Shown: positions 32,468-41,028 of the stretch, one piece after another
Position numbering within the stretch: position 1 is the stretch's first letter
Layout: each line of letters opens with the position of its first letter
Origin: a virus
Strand: one strand, 5' to 3'
Virus record (IMG/VR): IMGVR_UViG_3300035670_000038
Span: 1 to 64,000 of that record
Length of the DNA stretch: 64,000 nt
Made by a program: the position numbers and the translations under genes
The notes under the pieces: generated by a model
Seen by the model: only the letters and a program-made list of their open reading frames with translations
What the model was told of the DNA's origin: nothing
Databases searched by the model: none

Positions 32468-33072
32468 TGCATTCATTAACAGCATCTCTTCCACAACATT
32501 TATATGGTCGTGTTCGTCGTGAGTTTATTACGAACGGAATTGATACGGGAATAGATAATTGCATCATCCACGCAGTGTCGGTCAGACCTGCCCAAGCATT
32601 GACATTTTCTGTGTTACTAGAAAATGGTGCGCAATATCGTGGTGTTCCGATTCACGGACTCGTTATTGGACAAGACCCTATTAAAGCTACACCTTACGCA
32701 CTAGATTTACATAGTCATCAAGTGTGGGGATGTTTTGGTACTGAATTTAGTATAGTTGATATGACGTTTTCCAAAGGATTAAGTGCGGAATGGATAGACT
32801 CAAACGGAACTAAATTTACTGGTCGTGGATTAGGATGGTCTATAGAATTTCACGATGATGGATATTCTAACGCACCACAACAAGATAAGAGTTTTAATAT
32901 GTTGGTGTCGAATGAAGGATACTTGGCAGCAATGCCAAACAATCGTGTTCGATGGTGGGAAGATTCTTTTACTAACTGGAAATTACCAATTAAGTTAAAG
33001 GTCAATCACAAAACATATTATGTAGAAAAAATTGGAAATAATCCAGAGGAAACGGCTTTTGTTAAGGAGTAG
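32467..33072 (+). CDS. Hypothetical protein, 201 aa
   Basis: A soluble beta-rich protein (MHSLTASLPQHLYGRV...) with no family I recognise. It contains GVPIHGLVIGQDPIKATPYALDL and several aromatic-rich turns. It shares one base with the HExxH gene stop (TAATG), so translation is coupled, and it may serve as a partner or target of that enzyme. Confidence 0.55.
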   Translation: MHSLTASLPQHLYGRVRREFITNGIDTGIDNCIIHAVSVRPAQALTFSVLLENGAQYRGVPIHGLVIGQDPIKATPYALDLHSHQVWGCFGTEFSIVDMTFSKGLSAEWIDSNGTKFTGRGLGWSIEFHDDGYSNAPQQDKSFNMLVSNEGYLAAMPNNRVRWWEDSFTNWKLPIKLKVNHKTYYVEKIGNNPEETAFVKE

Positions 33073-33075
33073 AAT

Positions 33076-33435
33076 ATGGGAATGTTTGATTATATAAAGT
33101 GCGAAGTCCAACTTCCAGGATATTCATTTATTACAGATGAAGAATTCCAAACAAAATCATTTGATAATTGTATGGACCATTATGTTTTAACTAAAAATGG
33201 TGAATTATATAGAGAAATTTGGGACCACGAATGGGTAGATAATCCAGAGTCACCAATCGGCGGTAGTTTCAAGAAAATAGAAGGTACTTATCGCAGGCAC
33301 TACTTGACAGACTTACACGGAGACATTATATTCTATAGTGATACACTTATAGACGGAAAACGATATGATTACTTCGCAAGGTTTACCGAAGGTAAGTTGT
33401 CACGAATGTGGACTAAGGAGTGGGACAGATGGTAA
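33076..33435 (+). CDS. Conserved hypothetical protein (MGMFDYIKCE type)
   Basis: A 119-residue protein opening MGMFDYIKCEVQLPGY, then FQTKSFDNCMDHYVLTKNGELY. This opening is recurrent among small proteins of bacteria and phages of unknown function. A sigma70-like promoter lies inside its 3' half. It ends 7 bp into the next gene. Confidence 0.65.
   Translation: MGMFDYIKCEVQLPGYSFITDEEFQTKSFDNCMDHYVLTKNGELYREIWDHEWVDNPESPIGGSFKKIEGTYRRHYLTDLHGDIIFYSDTLIDGKRYDYFARFTEGKLSRMWTKEWDRW
33304..33332 (+). promoter_or_regulatory. Internal sigma70-like promoter
   Basis: TTGACA at 33304-33309, 17 bp, TATATT at 33327-33332, inside the preceding coding sequence. It would drive the JmjC-like gene at 33429 and the sliding clamp at 34118. 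The boxes are identical to those at 24665 and 28372. Confidence 0.6.
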
Positions 33436-34097
33436 ATGATGAAGTATTTGAACGTATCTTAGAAAACAAAGAAAGGGCATTTGTTCTTACTAACTCCTGT
33501 GTACCAGAGCAAATACTTACGTGGACTGATGTAGAACGTTATCTAAATGATAATTCACACAATACAGAAATTACCATAATTGGTGATAACAAACAAAAGA
33601 AAGATGTATACAGAAGCACAGAAACTAGTGGTACTCCGTCCGAAACTATATTCGGTGAAATAAACAACGGTAGTTCTTTTATATTGAATTATATGGAACG
33701 ACATACAAAAGGTTTATTTTACGCATCAAATATGTGTTCACGTATTCATAATATGTACGTAACAACAAATATATACGGTGGATTAAAAAGTACTTCTAAA
33801 TCATTTTACACACATGCCGATTCACAGTATGTATTGATATTACAATTAGAAGGTGAATCGGATTGGACGGTTTATGGTGAGCAGTGGAATGGAAATCCAG
33901 ACGAAGTAGTATGTACAAATGACAGTATATTAACTGTTGATTTCCGATACACTTTACAATCTGGAGATGTGTGTTATATTCCATATAGACGGTATCACAA
34001 GTGTATACCGTTGAGTAAAAGATTATCGGCAAGTGTAAGTGCAGATTACAACACGGTAAGACCAGTAAATTATGGTGATTGGTTCAGTTTAAATTAA
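33429..34097 (+). CDS. JmjC/cupin-like 2OG-Fe(II) dioxygenase candidate
   Basis: A 222-residue protein whose C-terminal half fits a JmjC-type double-stranded beta helix: H129-x-D131 (YTHADSQYVLILQLEGE), then SDWTVYG, GDVCYIPYRRYHKC with H190, completing an HxD...H iron site. JmjC-like enzymes hydroxylate proteins or nucleic acids. The N-terminal 110 residues are unassigned. I use the ATG at 33429, 7 bp inside the upstream gene. It lies 20 bp before the sliding clamp gene. Confidence 0.6.
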   Translation: MVNDEVFERILENKERAFVLTNSCVPEQILTWTDVERYLNDNSHNTEITIIGDNKQKKDVYRSTETSGTPSETIFGEINNGSSFILNYMERHTKGLFYASNMCSRIHNMYVTTNIYGGLKSTSKSFYTHADSQYVLILQLEGESDWTVYGEQWNGNPDEVVCTNDSILTVDFRYTLQSGDVCYIPYRRYHKCIPLSKRLSASVSADYNTVRPVNYGDWFSLN

Positions 34098-34117
34098 ACA
34101 ACAGAGGTTAAAAGGTT

Positions 34118-34837
34118 ATGGAAAAGTCAAAGTTAGAGCGGTTTATCGCCAAGTACAATCTCGGTGGTTCATGTGAGAGTGTTTTATGGAAGTCCGATGG
34201 TGACGATATCACCGTTAAGTGTATTTCCGATGACAAGAATGTTTTGGGCATCGTGACAGTCAAGGATGCAAAGTTGGATGAAGGTGACTATGGTATCTTT
34301 GATACAAAGCAACTTTCGTCAATGTTGTCTGTTCTTGGTGAAGGTATTGAGATTACGACCAAGAAGAACAATGGTAAGGTTTCCGCTATCCATCTTACCG
34401 ACAGTAATGCAAAGGTTGACTATGTGTTGGCAGATAGTGCGGTCATCCCCGCAGCACCAGATTTGAAGCAACTCCCATCATTCGATATTGAAATCAAACT
34501 TGACCAGAAGGTAATGAATACTTTCTTGAAGGCCAAGGGTGCTCTTTCCGATGTCGAAACCTTCACGGTCATTAGTGATGGTGATAAGGCACAAATCATT
34601 CTTGGTTATTCGGATATGAATACCAATCGTATTACCCTTGATGTCGAAACTTCCAAGAACGGTAAGTTAAACCCCACCAATTTCTCAGCTCGTTATTTGA
34701 AGGAAATCATCGCAGCAAATCGTGAAGCGGCGAGTGGTGTCCTGAAGGTCAGTTCGAAGGGATTGGCGTATGTCAAGTTCGGTGTCACCGACTATAACAC
34801 CGATTATTATCTCGTCCAAATTCAGACTGCTTCATAA
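34118..34837 (+). CDS. gp45: Sliding clamp (T4 gp45-like)
   Basis: Trimeric DNA clamp that tethers the polymerase. Length (239) and the pattern SKLERFIAKYNLGG, GIFDTKQLSSMLSVLG, and the C-terminal DYYLVQIQ agree with T4 gp45. GAGGTTAAAAGG lies upstream. The next gene, a DruA-like protein, shares one base with the stop, and the clamp loader follows. In T4 gp45, gp44 and gp62 are contiguous; here an extra gene is inserted between the clamp and gp44. Confidence 0.87.
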   Translation: MEKSKLERFIAKYNLGGSCESVLWKSDGDDITVKCISDDKNVLGIVTVKDAKLDEGDYGIFDTKQLSSMLSVLGEGIEITTKKNNGKVSAIHLTDSNAKVDYVLADSAVIPAAPDLKQLPSFDIEIKLDQKVMNTFLKAKGALSDVETFTVISDGDKAQIILGYSDMNTNRITLDVETSKNGKLNPTNFSARYLKEIIAANREAASGVLKVSSKGLAYVKFGVTDYNTDYYLVQIQTAS

Positions 34838-36273
34838 TGTCATTCTTTGAGTTTGACGATACACCAAAGCAGACAGCACCTAAACCCCCTTCGGCAAAGA
34901 AACCGCCGAAGGGTGGTGTTGTCTTAAATACCGCTGCCACGGATTTCTTTAGTGGTGAAGGGGCATCGTTTGACTTTGATGTAGAAAAGGTGAGATTCAA
35001 AGAGCATATGGATTTACTTAAAAGCCAAACAGTACAAGAAAGTACATTATATAAAAAGTGGAAAGAACTCTCTACAGATTATAATAATACAAAAGATATT
35101 CAAATGGCGCAAATCGTGCAAGCAAAGATTTGGCAGCCTACGGATATAATGAACAAGGATTTGACCATCCAAGAGGTCAGTGCGATTGACCCCGAAATTA
35201 TTATTGTAGAACCAGAAGATACGCAGTATTTTAATGATTGGAAATATATTCGAGTGTTTTGCCACACTATGGAATTTACTGCAAATGTTGGTCGGTTGAT
35301 TCGTGTATTGATTCGTGACCGTTCATCTGGAAAATATGTTGGAGCAGCATCACTTGGCTCCGATGTAGCATCAATCAATGTCAGAGACAACTGGATTGGC
35401 TGGTCAAGAGAAAATAAATTTGAACAGGGTTTGTTAAACTCTACTGCAATTTGTACAACTATAATTCCTACACAACCATTCGGATATAATTTTTTGGGTG
35501 GTAAGATGATTGCATCGTTACTTACCACAAAAGTCATCCGTGATGAATGGAAAAGAAAATTTGGTGATACTTTGGTTGGTGTTACTACAACATCACTTTA
35601 TGGTTCGCATAGTATGTACCAACGTATTCCATTTTGGAAGGAACTTGGGGTCACTGCAGGAAAGATTTCACTCAAACCAGATGACGATGTGTTTGAGAAA
35701 TGGGCAAATTATTTAAAAGTAAATCATTCCGAAGCGTTTGATAAATGCACAATTCCATACTTTGGTGATATTACACAAGATGGTGAAATGTGGGTATGCA
35801 CAGATGGCACTACAAAGATAACAGCATCATCACGTGACGAGTTAGTTTCTATACTAGAAAACGATAACTATTCTGTACATACCACTGGTGAAGTTTATGA
35901 TAAGAAGTGTAGATGCGGATCACCACCAACAGGTCCAAAACTACAGCAGATGTTACTTTTATATAAAATATTAGGTATCAAATCTAGTGATTACGAACAC
36001 GGATTCCAGCGTGGTGTCTATTTCGCACCACTTTATGAAAATACTCGTGAATATCTCCGTGGAGAAATCGGTGACGATAAACTAAAATTGTCAAGCCGAT
36101 TGACAAATGATGTGGAGAGTGTTATGTTATGGTGGAAGGAAAAAGCACTGAATCGGTATAATAACTTATTGGAAAGTGGAAGAATCAATCCTAATATTCT
36201 TTATTATCGTAAGATGGTGCAAATGACTTGGGATGAAGCCAAGAACACTTACTTGGGTGAGGTTGGACGATGA
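34837..36273 (+). CDS. DruA-like (DUF4338-like) protein
   Basis: A 478-residue protein. Residues about 150-280 match the DUF4338 domain pattern of the Druantia defence protein DruA: LIRVLIRDRSSGKYVGAASL, RDNWIGWS (183-190), then PTQPFGYNFLGGKMIASL and a DEWKRKFG segment. The N-terminus is proline-rich and acidic. A later CRCG pair may bind metal. It overlaps the clamp (1 bp) and clamp loader (4 bp), so it is co-translated with replisome genes. Function in phages is unknown. Anti-defence, DNA modification or recombination are guesses. Confidence 0.65.
   Translation: MSFFEFDDTPKQTAPKPPSAKKPPKGGVVLNTAATDFFSGEGASFDFDVEKVRFKEHMDLLKSQTVQESTLYKKWKELSTDYNNTKDIQMAQIVQAKIWQPTDIMNKDLTIQEVSAIDPEIIIVEPEDTQYFNDWKYIRVFCHTMEFTANVGRLIRVLIRDRSSGKYVGAASLGSDVASINVRDNWIGWSRENKFEQGLLNSTAICTTIIPTQPFGYNFLGGKMIASLLTTKVIRDEWKRKFGDTLVGVTTTSLYGSHSMYQRIPFWKELGVTAGKISLKPDDDVFEKWANYLKVNHSEAFDKCTIPYFGDITQDGEMWVCTDGTTKITASSRDELVSILENDNYSVHTTGEVYDKKCRCGSPPTGPKLQQMLLLYKILGIKSSDYEHGFQRGVYFAPLYENTREYLRGEIGDDKLKLSSRLTNDVESVMLWWKEKALNRYNNLLESGRINPNILYYRKMVQMTWDEAKNTYLGEVGR
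36100..36128 (+). promoter_or_regulatory. Possible internal promoter before clamp loader
   Basis: TTGACA at 36100-36105, 17 bp, TATGTT at 36123-36128, within the DruA-like gene and 142 bp before gp44. The -10 is weaker than in the other sites of the set. Confidence 0.35.
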
Positions 36274-37184
36274 CCGAAAATACACTCTGGGTCGAAAAAT
36301 ATAGACCAGACACATTAGAAAACTATATTGGTAATGATAATCTCAAAGCCAAGTTAGAGCAGTTTATCAAGAACCAAGACATTCCACATCTCTTGTTCTG
36401 TGGTACTGCGGGTACTGGTAAGACCACCGCTGCGAAGATATTGGTGAAGAACATCGAATGTGATTATCTTTTCATCAACGCATCCGACGAAAACTCTGTG
36501 GATACAATCAGAACAAAGATTAAGAACTTCGCAGCCACGATGAGTTTTAAACCGATGAAGATTATTGTTCTTGACGAGGCGGACTTCATTACTCCACAGG
36601 CACAGGCAGCACTTCGTAATCTAATGGAAGTGTTCAGTAAGAATACTCGTTTCATCTTGACTTGTAATTATGTGGAACGGATTATTGACCCACTTATCAG
36701 TCGGTCACAAGTGTTTAAACTCACTCCACCGTCCAAGAAGGAAGTGGCGGTGCATGTGATGAAGATTTTAGATACGGAAAATGTCTCCTACGAGAAGGGA
36801 ACCTTAGCAGCATTGGTCACCTCATATTATCCAGACATCCGTAGAATTCTAAACAACTCGCAACTCCAAGTGATTGACGGAAAGTTGCAGATTAATGTAG
36901 ACGAGATTATCGCTGGTGATTACAAGTTGCAAGTACTAGATGTATTGGCAAGTAATCTTCCACTAAAGGATAAGGTCAATGGTGTGAGACAGATTGTAGC
37001 AGATAGTAATGTAAAAGATTTTACAGAGTTATACAGAGTATTGTTCGACAAGGTGCAAGAGTATGCACCAACCAAAGTCCCCCAGAGTATCTTGGCAATC
37101 GCTGAGGGGCAATATCGGGATAGCTTCGTAGTTGATAAAGAGATTAATTTCGTAGCTACATTATATAACATTTTGAATAGTTGA
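36270..37184 (+). CDS. gp44: Clamp loader large subunit (T4 gp44-like AAA+)
   Basis: Loads the sliding clamp using ATP. WVEKYRP at 7-13 is the clamp-loader signature; Walker A GTAGTGKT lies at 45-52, Walker B VLDEAD at 100-105, and the arginine-finger SRSQ at about 149-152 (SRC in many relatives). Length (304) matches T4 gp44 (319). A gp62-like partner lies at 39611. Confidence 0.92.
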   Translation: MTENTLWVEKYRPDTLENYIGNDNLKAKLEQFIKNQDIPHLLFCGTAGTGKTTAAKILVKNIECDYLFINASDENSVDTIRTKIKNFAATMSFKPMKIIVLDEADFITPQAQAALRNLMEVFSKNTRFILTCNYVERIIDPLISRSQVFKLTPPSKKEVAVHVMKILDTENVSYEKGTLAALVTSYYPDIRRILNNSQLQVIDGKLQINVDEIIAGDYKLQVLDVLASNLPLKDKVNGVRQIVADSNVKDFTELYRVLFDKVQEYAPTKVPQSILAIAEGQYRDSFVVDKEINFVATLYNILNS

Positions 37185-37191
37185 GGAAGTT

Positions 37192-37497
37192 ATGGCACGA
37201 GACAAGTTTGGTGGTCCACCTCCGATGGCTCCGCAGATGAACGTAGATTTATCAAAGGCAGAGGATGTGGTATGTGAGAAGTGTGGAAACTATACCTTTG
37301 AGCAGGTAATGTTGATGAAGCGTATCTCCGCACTAGTATCTCCAACGGGAAAGGAAGCAATCGTTCCTATTCCAACCTTCGCATGTAATGCGTGTGGTTT
37401 CATCAATAAGCAATTCCTTCCAGTTCTTCCAAAGGGTCGGGAAGAGGAGCAGGTTGAAGAAGCACCAAGAAAGCCAATTTTAACCCTGGAGAAGTAA
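37192..37497 (+). CDS. Zinc-ribbon hypothetical protein, 101 aa
   Basis: A small protein with CEKCGNYTF (CxxC near residues 24-27) and CNACGFIN (CxxC near 64-67), spaced as a zinc ribbon. The N-terminus is Pro/Met-rich (GGPPPMAPQM). AAGTT/GAGGAAG lies upstream. It is followed one base later by the ClpP-like protease. It may bind RNA or DNA; no function is known. Confidence 0.65.
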   Translation: MARDKFGGPPPMAPQMNVDLSKAEDVVCEKCGNYTFEQVMLMKRISALVSPTGKEAIVPIPTFACNACGFINKQFLPVLPKGREEEQVEEAPRKPILTLEK

Positions 37498-37498
37498 T

Positions 37499-38068
37499 AT
37501 GGCAAATACACCATCACCTATGATGCCCCCTGCCACGGTTAATATGCGTGACGCTGGGATTTACTACCTCTGTGATGAGTTTAACACGAATGTCGCAAAG
37601 GATGTGGTGTCATGGATTATCGAAGCCAACTTAAACAAGACAAAGAAGTTTGACCACCTTACGTTGATGATTACCAGTTATGGTGGTGACCTCAGCGCAG
37701 CTTTTTCAATCATTGACGTTATGCGGGGAAGTAAGATTCCTGTACACACCGTTGGATTGGGATGTATCGCTTCGGCTGGATTGTTGACCTTTATCTCTGG
37801 TGCAAAGAAGAATCGTGTTATTACTCCTAACACCAGCATCTTGTCTCACCAGTGGTCGTGGGGTCAAGTTGGTAAGGAACATGAACTTATCGCTACGATG
37901 CGTGAATTCGAACTTACGACAATTCGTATGATTAATCATTACAAGAAGTGCACGGGATTGCCTGATAAGATGATTCGTGAACGACTTCTCCCACCGCAGG
38001 ATGTATGGCTTTCACCGCAGGAAGCACTGAAGTATAAGCTCTGTGACGCGGTGAGAGATATTAAGTGA
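37499..38068 (+). CDS. ClpP-like serine protease
   Basis: A 189-residue ClpP/crotonase-fold peptidase. Catalytic candidates line up: S92 in GCIASAGLL, H117 in ILSHQWSWG and D168 in PPQDVWLSPQEAL, with SYGGDLSAAFSI at the oxyanion region. ClpP normally pairs with a AAA+ unfoldase, none of which is seen here, so it might use a host unfoldase or act on small substrates. ClpP-like genes occur in several large phages. It follows the zinc-ribbon gene. Confidence 0.82.
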   Translation: MANTPSPMMPPATVNMRDAGIYYLCDEFNTNVAKDVVSWIIEANLNKTKKFDHLTLMITSYGGDLSAAFSIIDVMRGSKIPVHTVGLGCIASAGLLTFISGAKKNRVITPNTSILSHQWSWGQVGKEHELIATMREFELTTIRMINHYKKCTGLPDKMIRERLLPPQDVWLSPQEALKYKLCDAVRDIK

Positions 38069-38074
38069 GGTTAT

Positions 38075-38902
38075 ATGGAAGAACAGTTCGTTGATAAGTC
38101 CCGTGTCTCAGTCCGTGAAATCAGTAAGGCTGTGGCACGGGATTTTATCGAAAAACATCATTACACACATAAGTTCAGTTCCACACGATATGCCCTTGGG
38201 GTTTTTTATCGTGAGGAAACTGAGCATATGTTCTTTGCTGGTGACAACGAACAGTTAATCGGTTGTATGACCTATGGGCATCCTGTGAGTAATAGAACCG
38301 TAGATAGTATTGTGGATGATTTGGAATTGGACGAAGTGTTAGAATTAACCCGATTGGTGTGTTTAGATGGATATGGAAAGAATCTGGAAAGTTTTGTAAT
38401 TGCTCAGTCCTTTGATTGGATGAAGAAGAATGACCCAAAGGTAAAAGTCTTGGTCAGTTACGCAGACCCCGAACAAGCACATACGGGTGGTATCTATAGA
38501 GCAACCAATTGGATATATCAAGGCTGTGGATATTCCAAATTGATGCCAGATTTTAGTCTTAGACTCAACGAAGAAGATTTGTGGATACATTCACGAACTG
38601 TTGGAGCCAAGTTTGGAAATAAAAATGTAGAAAACTTGGCAAAAACAATCGGTCATACCTTCTGGAGAAAAGAAGAAACCGCGAAGCATCGGTATATTTA
38701 TTTTCTCTGTAATAAGAAAGAAAAGAAACGAATGATGAAGAATTTGAAAATTCCAGTTATTCCTTATAATGATATCAAAGAGTATGTCCAACTCATTCAG
38801 AAGGTACATGTGAAGGATGGAGTAATTGAGAAAATTGAAGTATTACAAGGTGTGGACAATGGATGGAAACCGCAAAAGGTAGAATTACAGGAGAAAATAT
38901 GA
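38075..38902 (+). CDS. Second Mom-like DNA-modification protein
   Basis: A 275-residue relative of the 30567 protein: HHYTH at 28-32, LELTRLVCL near 89-97, and YADPEQAHTGGIYRATNW at 129-146. These line up with the first copy's WHYS, LELRRLCL and YADPN motifs. It is longer, with about 100 extra C-terminal residues, and sequences outside the motifs differ strongly, so the two are divergent family members rather than a recent duplication. DNA hypermodification is the family-based expectation. Confidence 0.75.
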   Translation: MEEQFVDKSRVSVREISKAVARDFIEKHHYTHKFSSTRYALGVFYREETEHMFFAGDNEQLIGCMTYGHPVSNRTVDSIVDDLELDEVLELTRLVCLDGYGKNLESFVIAQSFDWMKKNDPKVKVLVSYADPEQAHTGGIYRATNWIYQGCGYSKLMPDFSLRLNEEDLWIHSRTVGAKFGNKNVENLAKTIGHTFWRKEETAKHRYIYFLCNKKEKKRMMKNLKIPVIPYNDIKEYVQLIQKVHVKDGVIEKIEVLQGVDNGWKPQKVELQEKI

Positions 38903-39675
38903 AAGTGATAGTTGTATCAACACCACGAACGTGTTCTAGTTATCTTTGTAACATTTTTGCAAAACGATTTGATTTGATAGATTATTCTGAATTATTTTCT
39001 GAGATGTGGGTAAAAGCTGACGTTAATACAAAAATGAAATTGGTTACACGGAGTGATAATTACACCGCAAAGATTACTAGTACGTCACTTACTACGTATC
39101 CACATGTATTTGATTACCAGACATTTCCTTGGGAAATATTTGACTATATCATTGTAACAGAACGATTGGATATTACCGCTCAAGCCGCTAGTTGGTTATT
39201 ATTGTCACACGCACAAATGAATGGTAAGGGTGACCAAAGATTATTGGTAGAGTATTTGGTAGATGGTATGCAGCATCCAGAAGATTTCCCAGAAGTTGAT
39301 AAAGGACTACTCCTAGGAATATTAAAAACAATTAATTACTTTTATGATTATATAAAGCCACATCTATTGAATTCTGGATTGAAATCTGTTAAGTTAGTAA
39401 ACCACGAAATGTTTCAGCAACAACCAGAAGAGTATATAGAAGAATTAAGAAACAAAACAGATATCTATTGGCGTATTGAAAATTTGGTTGATCAAGGTAA
39501 TCCTACTTATGTAGATTACACACCATATATTGAAACAAAGAATCTACGTCAAATTATAGAAGAGATGCAAAATGAGTTGAAGGGAATTCCTACACAAACA
39601 GAGGTATCAGATGCCCCCACGGAAGAAGCAAACAACGACAGACCAGATTCAACAGAAAACGAAGGGACTGTTTGA
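38899..39675 (+). CDS. Sulfotransferase-like protein
   Basis: A 258-residue protein whose N-terminus MKVIVVSTPRTCSSYL matches the PAPS-binding 5'-phosphosulfate loop of sulfotransferases (PRTxSSxL). WEIFDYIIVTERLDITAQAASW fits the 3'-phosphate-binding region. It would transfer sulfate from PAPS to a carbohydrate or other acceptor. Another such protein lies at 54810 with a similar opening (TSPRTGSSF). I chose the ATG at 38899 in an ATGA overlap. The 3' end overlaps the gp62-like gene by 65 bp in another frame. Confidence 0.68.
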   Translation: MKVIVVSTPRTCSSYLCNIFAKRFDLIDYSELFSEMWVKADVNTKMKLVTRSDNYTAKITSTSLTTYPHVFDYQTFPWEIFDYIIVTERLDITAQAASWLLLSHAQMNGKGDQRLLVEYLVDGMQHPEDFPEVDKGLLLGILKTINYFYDYIKPHLLNSGLKSVKLVNHEMFQQQPEEYIEELRNKTDIYWRIENLVDQGNPTYVDYTPYIETKNLRQIIEEMQNELKGIPTQTEVSDAPTEEANNDRPDSTENEGTV

Positions 39676-40087
39676 CCACATAGACGCAATTTATACGAAC
39701 CAGAAGCCAGATTACTATACTTCGTTATCTGATGGTGATAAGAAGTCATATAACAACTATATGGTCAATAAGTTTTTGAGTATGAATCCTCACCAACTTC
39801 CTTTTGTGAACGAAGTACAAAAATATACACTTACTCCAGAACTTCATTACGCATTCTTTAGTCGAGTGATTCCAAAGGGTAAACAGTTTAACAAATATAT
39901 CAAATCGAAGAAGGAGAGTTCATATGAAACGTGGTTGGTTGGATTGGTTGGGGAACATTATAACGTTAGCTCAGCAGAAGCTACAGACTACCTCGACATC
40001 TTCTATAAGCACAACAAAGCAGGATTGCGAACGTTGTGCCAAATGTACGGAAAAACAGAGAAAGAAATAAAGAAAGCAAAACTATGA
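39611..40087 (+). CDS. gp62: Clamp loader small subunit (T4 gp62-like)
   Basis: A 158-residue protein with the gp62 pattern: a SYNNYMVNKFLSMNPHQLPFVNEV segment, then LHYAFFSRVIPKGKQFNKYIK. T4 gp62 (187 aa) shares the YxxYxVN...FP...NE and RxRxRFxKW layout. It forms the stator of the clamp loader with gp44. Here it is separated from gp44 by four genes, whereas in T4 the two are adjacent. It overlaps its upstream neighbour by 65 bp and the dCMP deaminase by ATGA. Confidence 0.72.
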   Translation: MPPRKKQTTTDQIQQKTKGLFDHIDAIYTNQKPDYYTSLSDGDKKSYNNYMVNKFLSMNPHQLPFVNEVQKYTLTPELHYAFFSRVIPKGKQFNKYIKSKKESSYETWLVGLVGEHYNVSSAEATDYLDIFYKHNKAGLRTLCQMYGKTEKEIKKAKL

Positions 40088-40590
40088 TACAGGATTTGGT
40101 TACTATGGTAAAATTAAGTTGGGCAGAATATTTCAGACAAATCGCACATACTATTAAACTCAAATCAAAAGATAAGAGTACACAGATTGGTGCAGTTATT
40201 GTCGGTTCCAATAATGAAATCCGTTCGACGGGATACAATTCATTTCCTCGTGGGATTGAAGATTTCCACGATAAACGGCAGGAACGTCCAGAGAAGTATT
40301 ATTGGATGGAACATGCTGAACGTAACGCAATTATTAATGCAGCACGTATTGGTGTCTCCACGAATAACTGCACTATGTACATGACTTCCGACATTCCGTG
40401 TGTGGATTGCACTCGTGCGATTATCAACGCAGGTATCAAGATTATCTATTGTGAAAAAGATGGTGGAACCAAGGCAGAGCATTGGGAAGGACACAGAGAA
40501 CGTAGTATCCAGATGTTGAAGGAAGCGCATCGAACAGTTTGGTACTATGGTGAATCAAAACCTTTTATTGATATTGGTGAAATACGATGA
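40084..40590 (+). CDS. Deoxycytidylate (dCMP) deaminase
   Basis: Converts dCMP to dUMP, feeding thymidylate synthesis. Zinc motifs are HAERNAI and PCVDC, with the STQIGAVIVGSNNEIRSTGYN opening of the family. I start it at the ATG at 40084, overlapping the gp62-like stop; an internal ATG at 40108 is also possible. Together with dUTPase at 21132 it supplies dUMP. No thymidylate synthase is seen in this window. Confidence 0.88.
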   Translation: MIQDLVTMVKLSWAEYFRQIAHTIKLKSKDKSTQIGAVIVGSNNEIRSTGYNSFPRGIEDFHDKRQERPEKYYWMEHAERNAIINAARIGVSTNNCTMYMTSDIPCVDCTRAIINAGIKIIYCEKDGGTKAEHWEGHRERSIQMLKEAHRTVWYYGESKPFIDIGEIR

Positions 40591-40805
40591 CGAATGGTAA
40601 AGGTGATACTCCACGCCCACTGAGTGTGGATACTGAAACATATAAGAATAATTGGGAACAAACATTTGGAAATACCCCAGAAAAGAATCGTGCTAGAATT
40701 TCTGCATCATTACAAGAAGTTAAAGAAGAAATAGATAGACTACGAGAAATCGTGGATAATTGTGAATATAGTGGATTACCACACACTTCATCTTACGAGG
40801 ACTAA
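40587..40805 (+). CDS. Conserved small phage protein, 72 aa
   Basis: A 72-residue protein (MTNGKGDTPRPLSVDTETYKNNWE...) of the kind that recurs in tailed phages: a short conserved head followed by a coiled-coil-like acidic part. Function unknown. Overlaps the deaminase by ATGA and the next gene by 1 bp. Confidence 0.65.
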   Translation: MTNGKGDTPRPLSVDTETYKNNWEQTFGNTPEKNRARISASLQEVKEEIDRLREIVDNCEYSGLPHTSSYED

Positions 40806-41011
40806 TGGCTTTATATAACGCAAAACAAAAAGGAACCACGGAGTCTGGAAGTTGGTACTCCATTCTCCAAGATGGTCCTGCATCGTTTCACATAAGTGTG
40901 GGGAAAGGTGATAATGTAGTATATGATTATTTTCTAAACCCTCCTAATATACAACATTTAATGGATAATATAGTATTATTGGAGAAAGAATTAGAGCAAA
41001 TGACCCCTTGA
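40805..41011 (+). CDS. Hypothetical protein, 68 aa
   Basis: A 68-residue soluble protein (MALYNAKQKGTTESGSWYS...), no family recognised. Its stop codon lies within the stem of the terminator that ends this operon. Confidence 0.55.
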   Translation: MALYNAKQKGTTESGSWYSILQDGPASFHISVGKGDNVVYDYFLNPPNIQHLMDNIVLLEKELEQMTP

Positions 41012-41028
41012 TTTTTGAGGGGTTTTTT
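41004..41028 (+). terminator. Rho-independent terminator
   Basis: CCCCTT pairs with GAGGGG (six base pairs, one T-G wobble) around a loop of seven, then six T. It overlaps the stop codon of the upstream gene and the -35 box of the next promoter. Confidence 0.7.
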
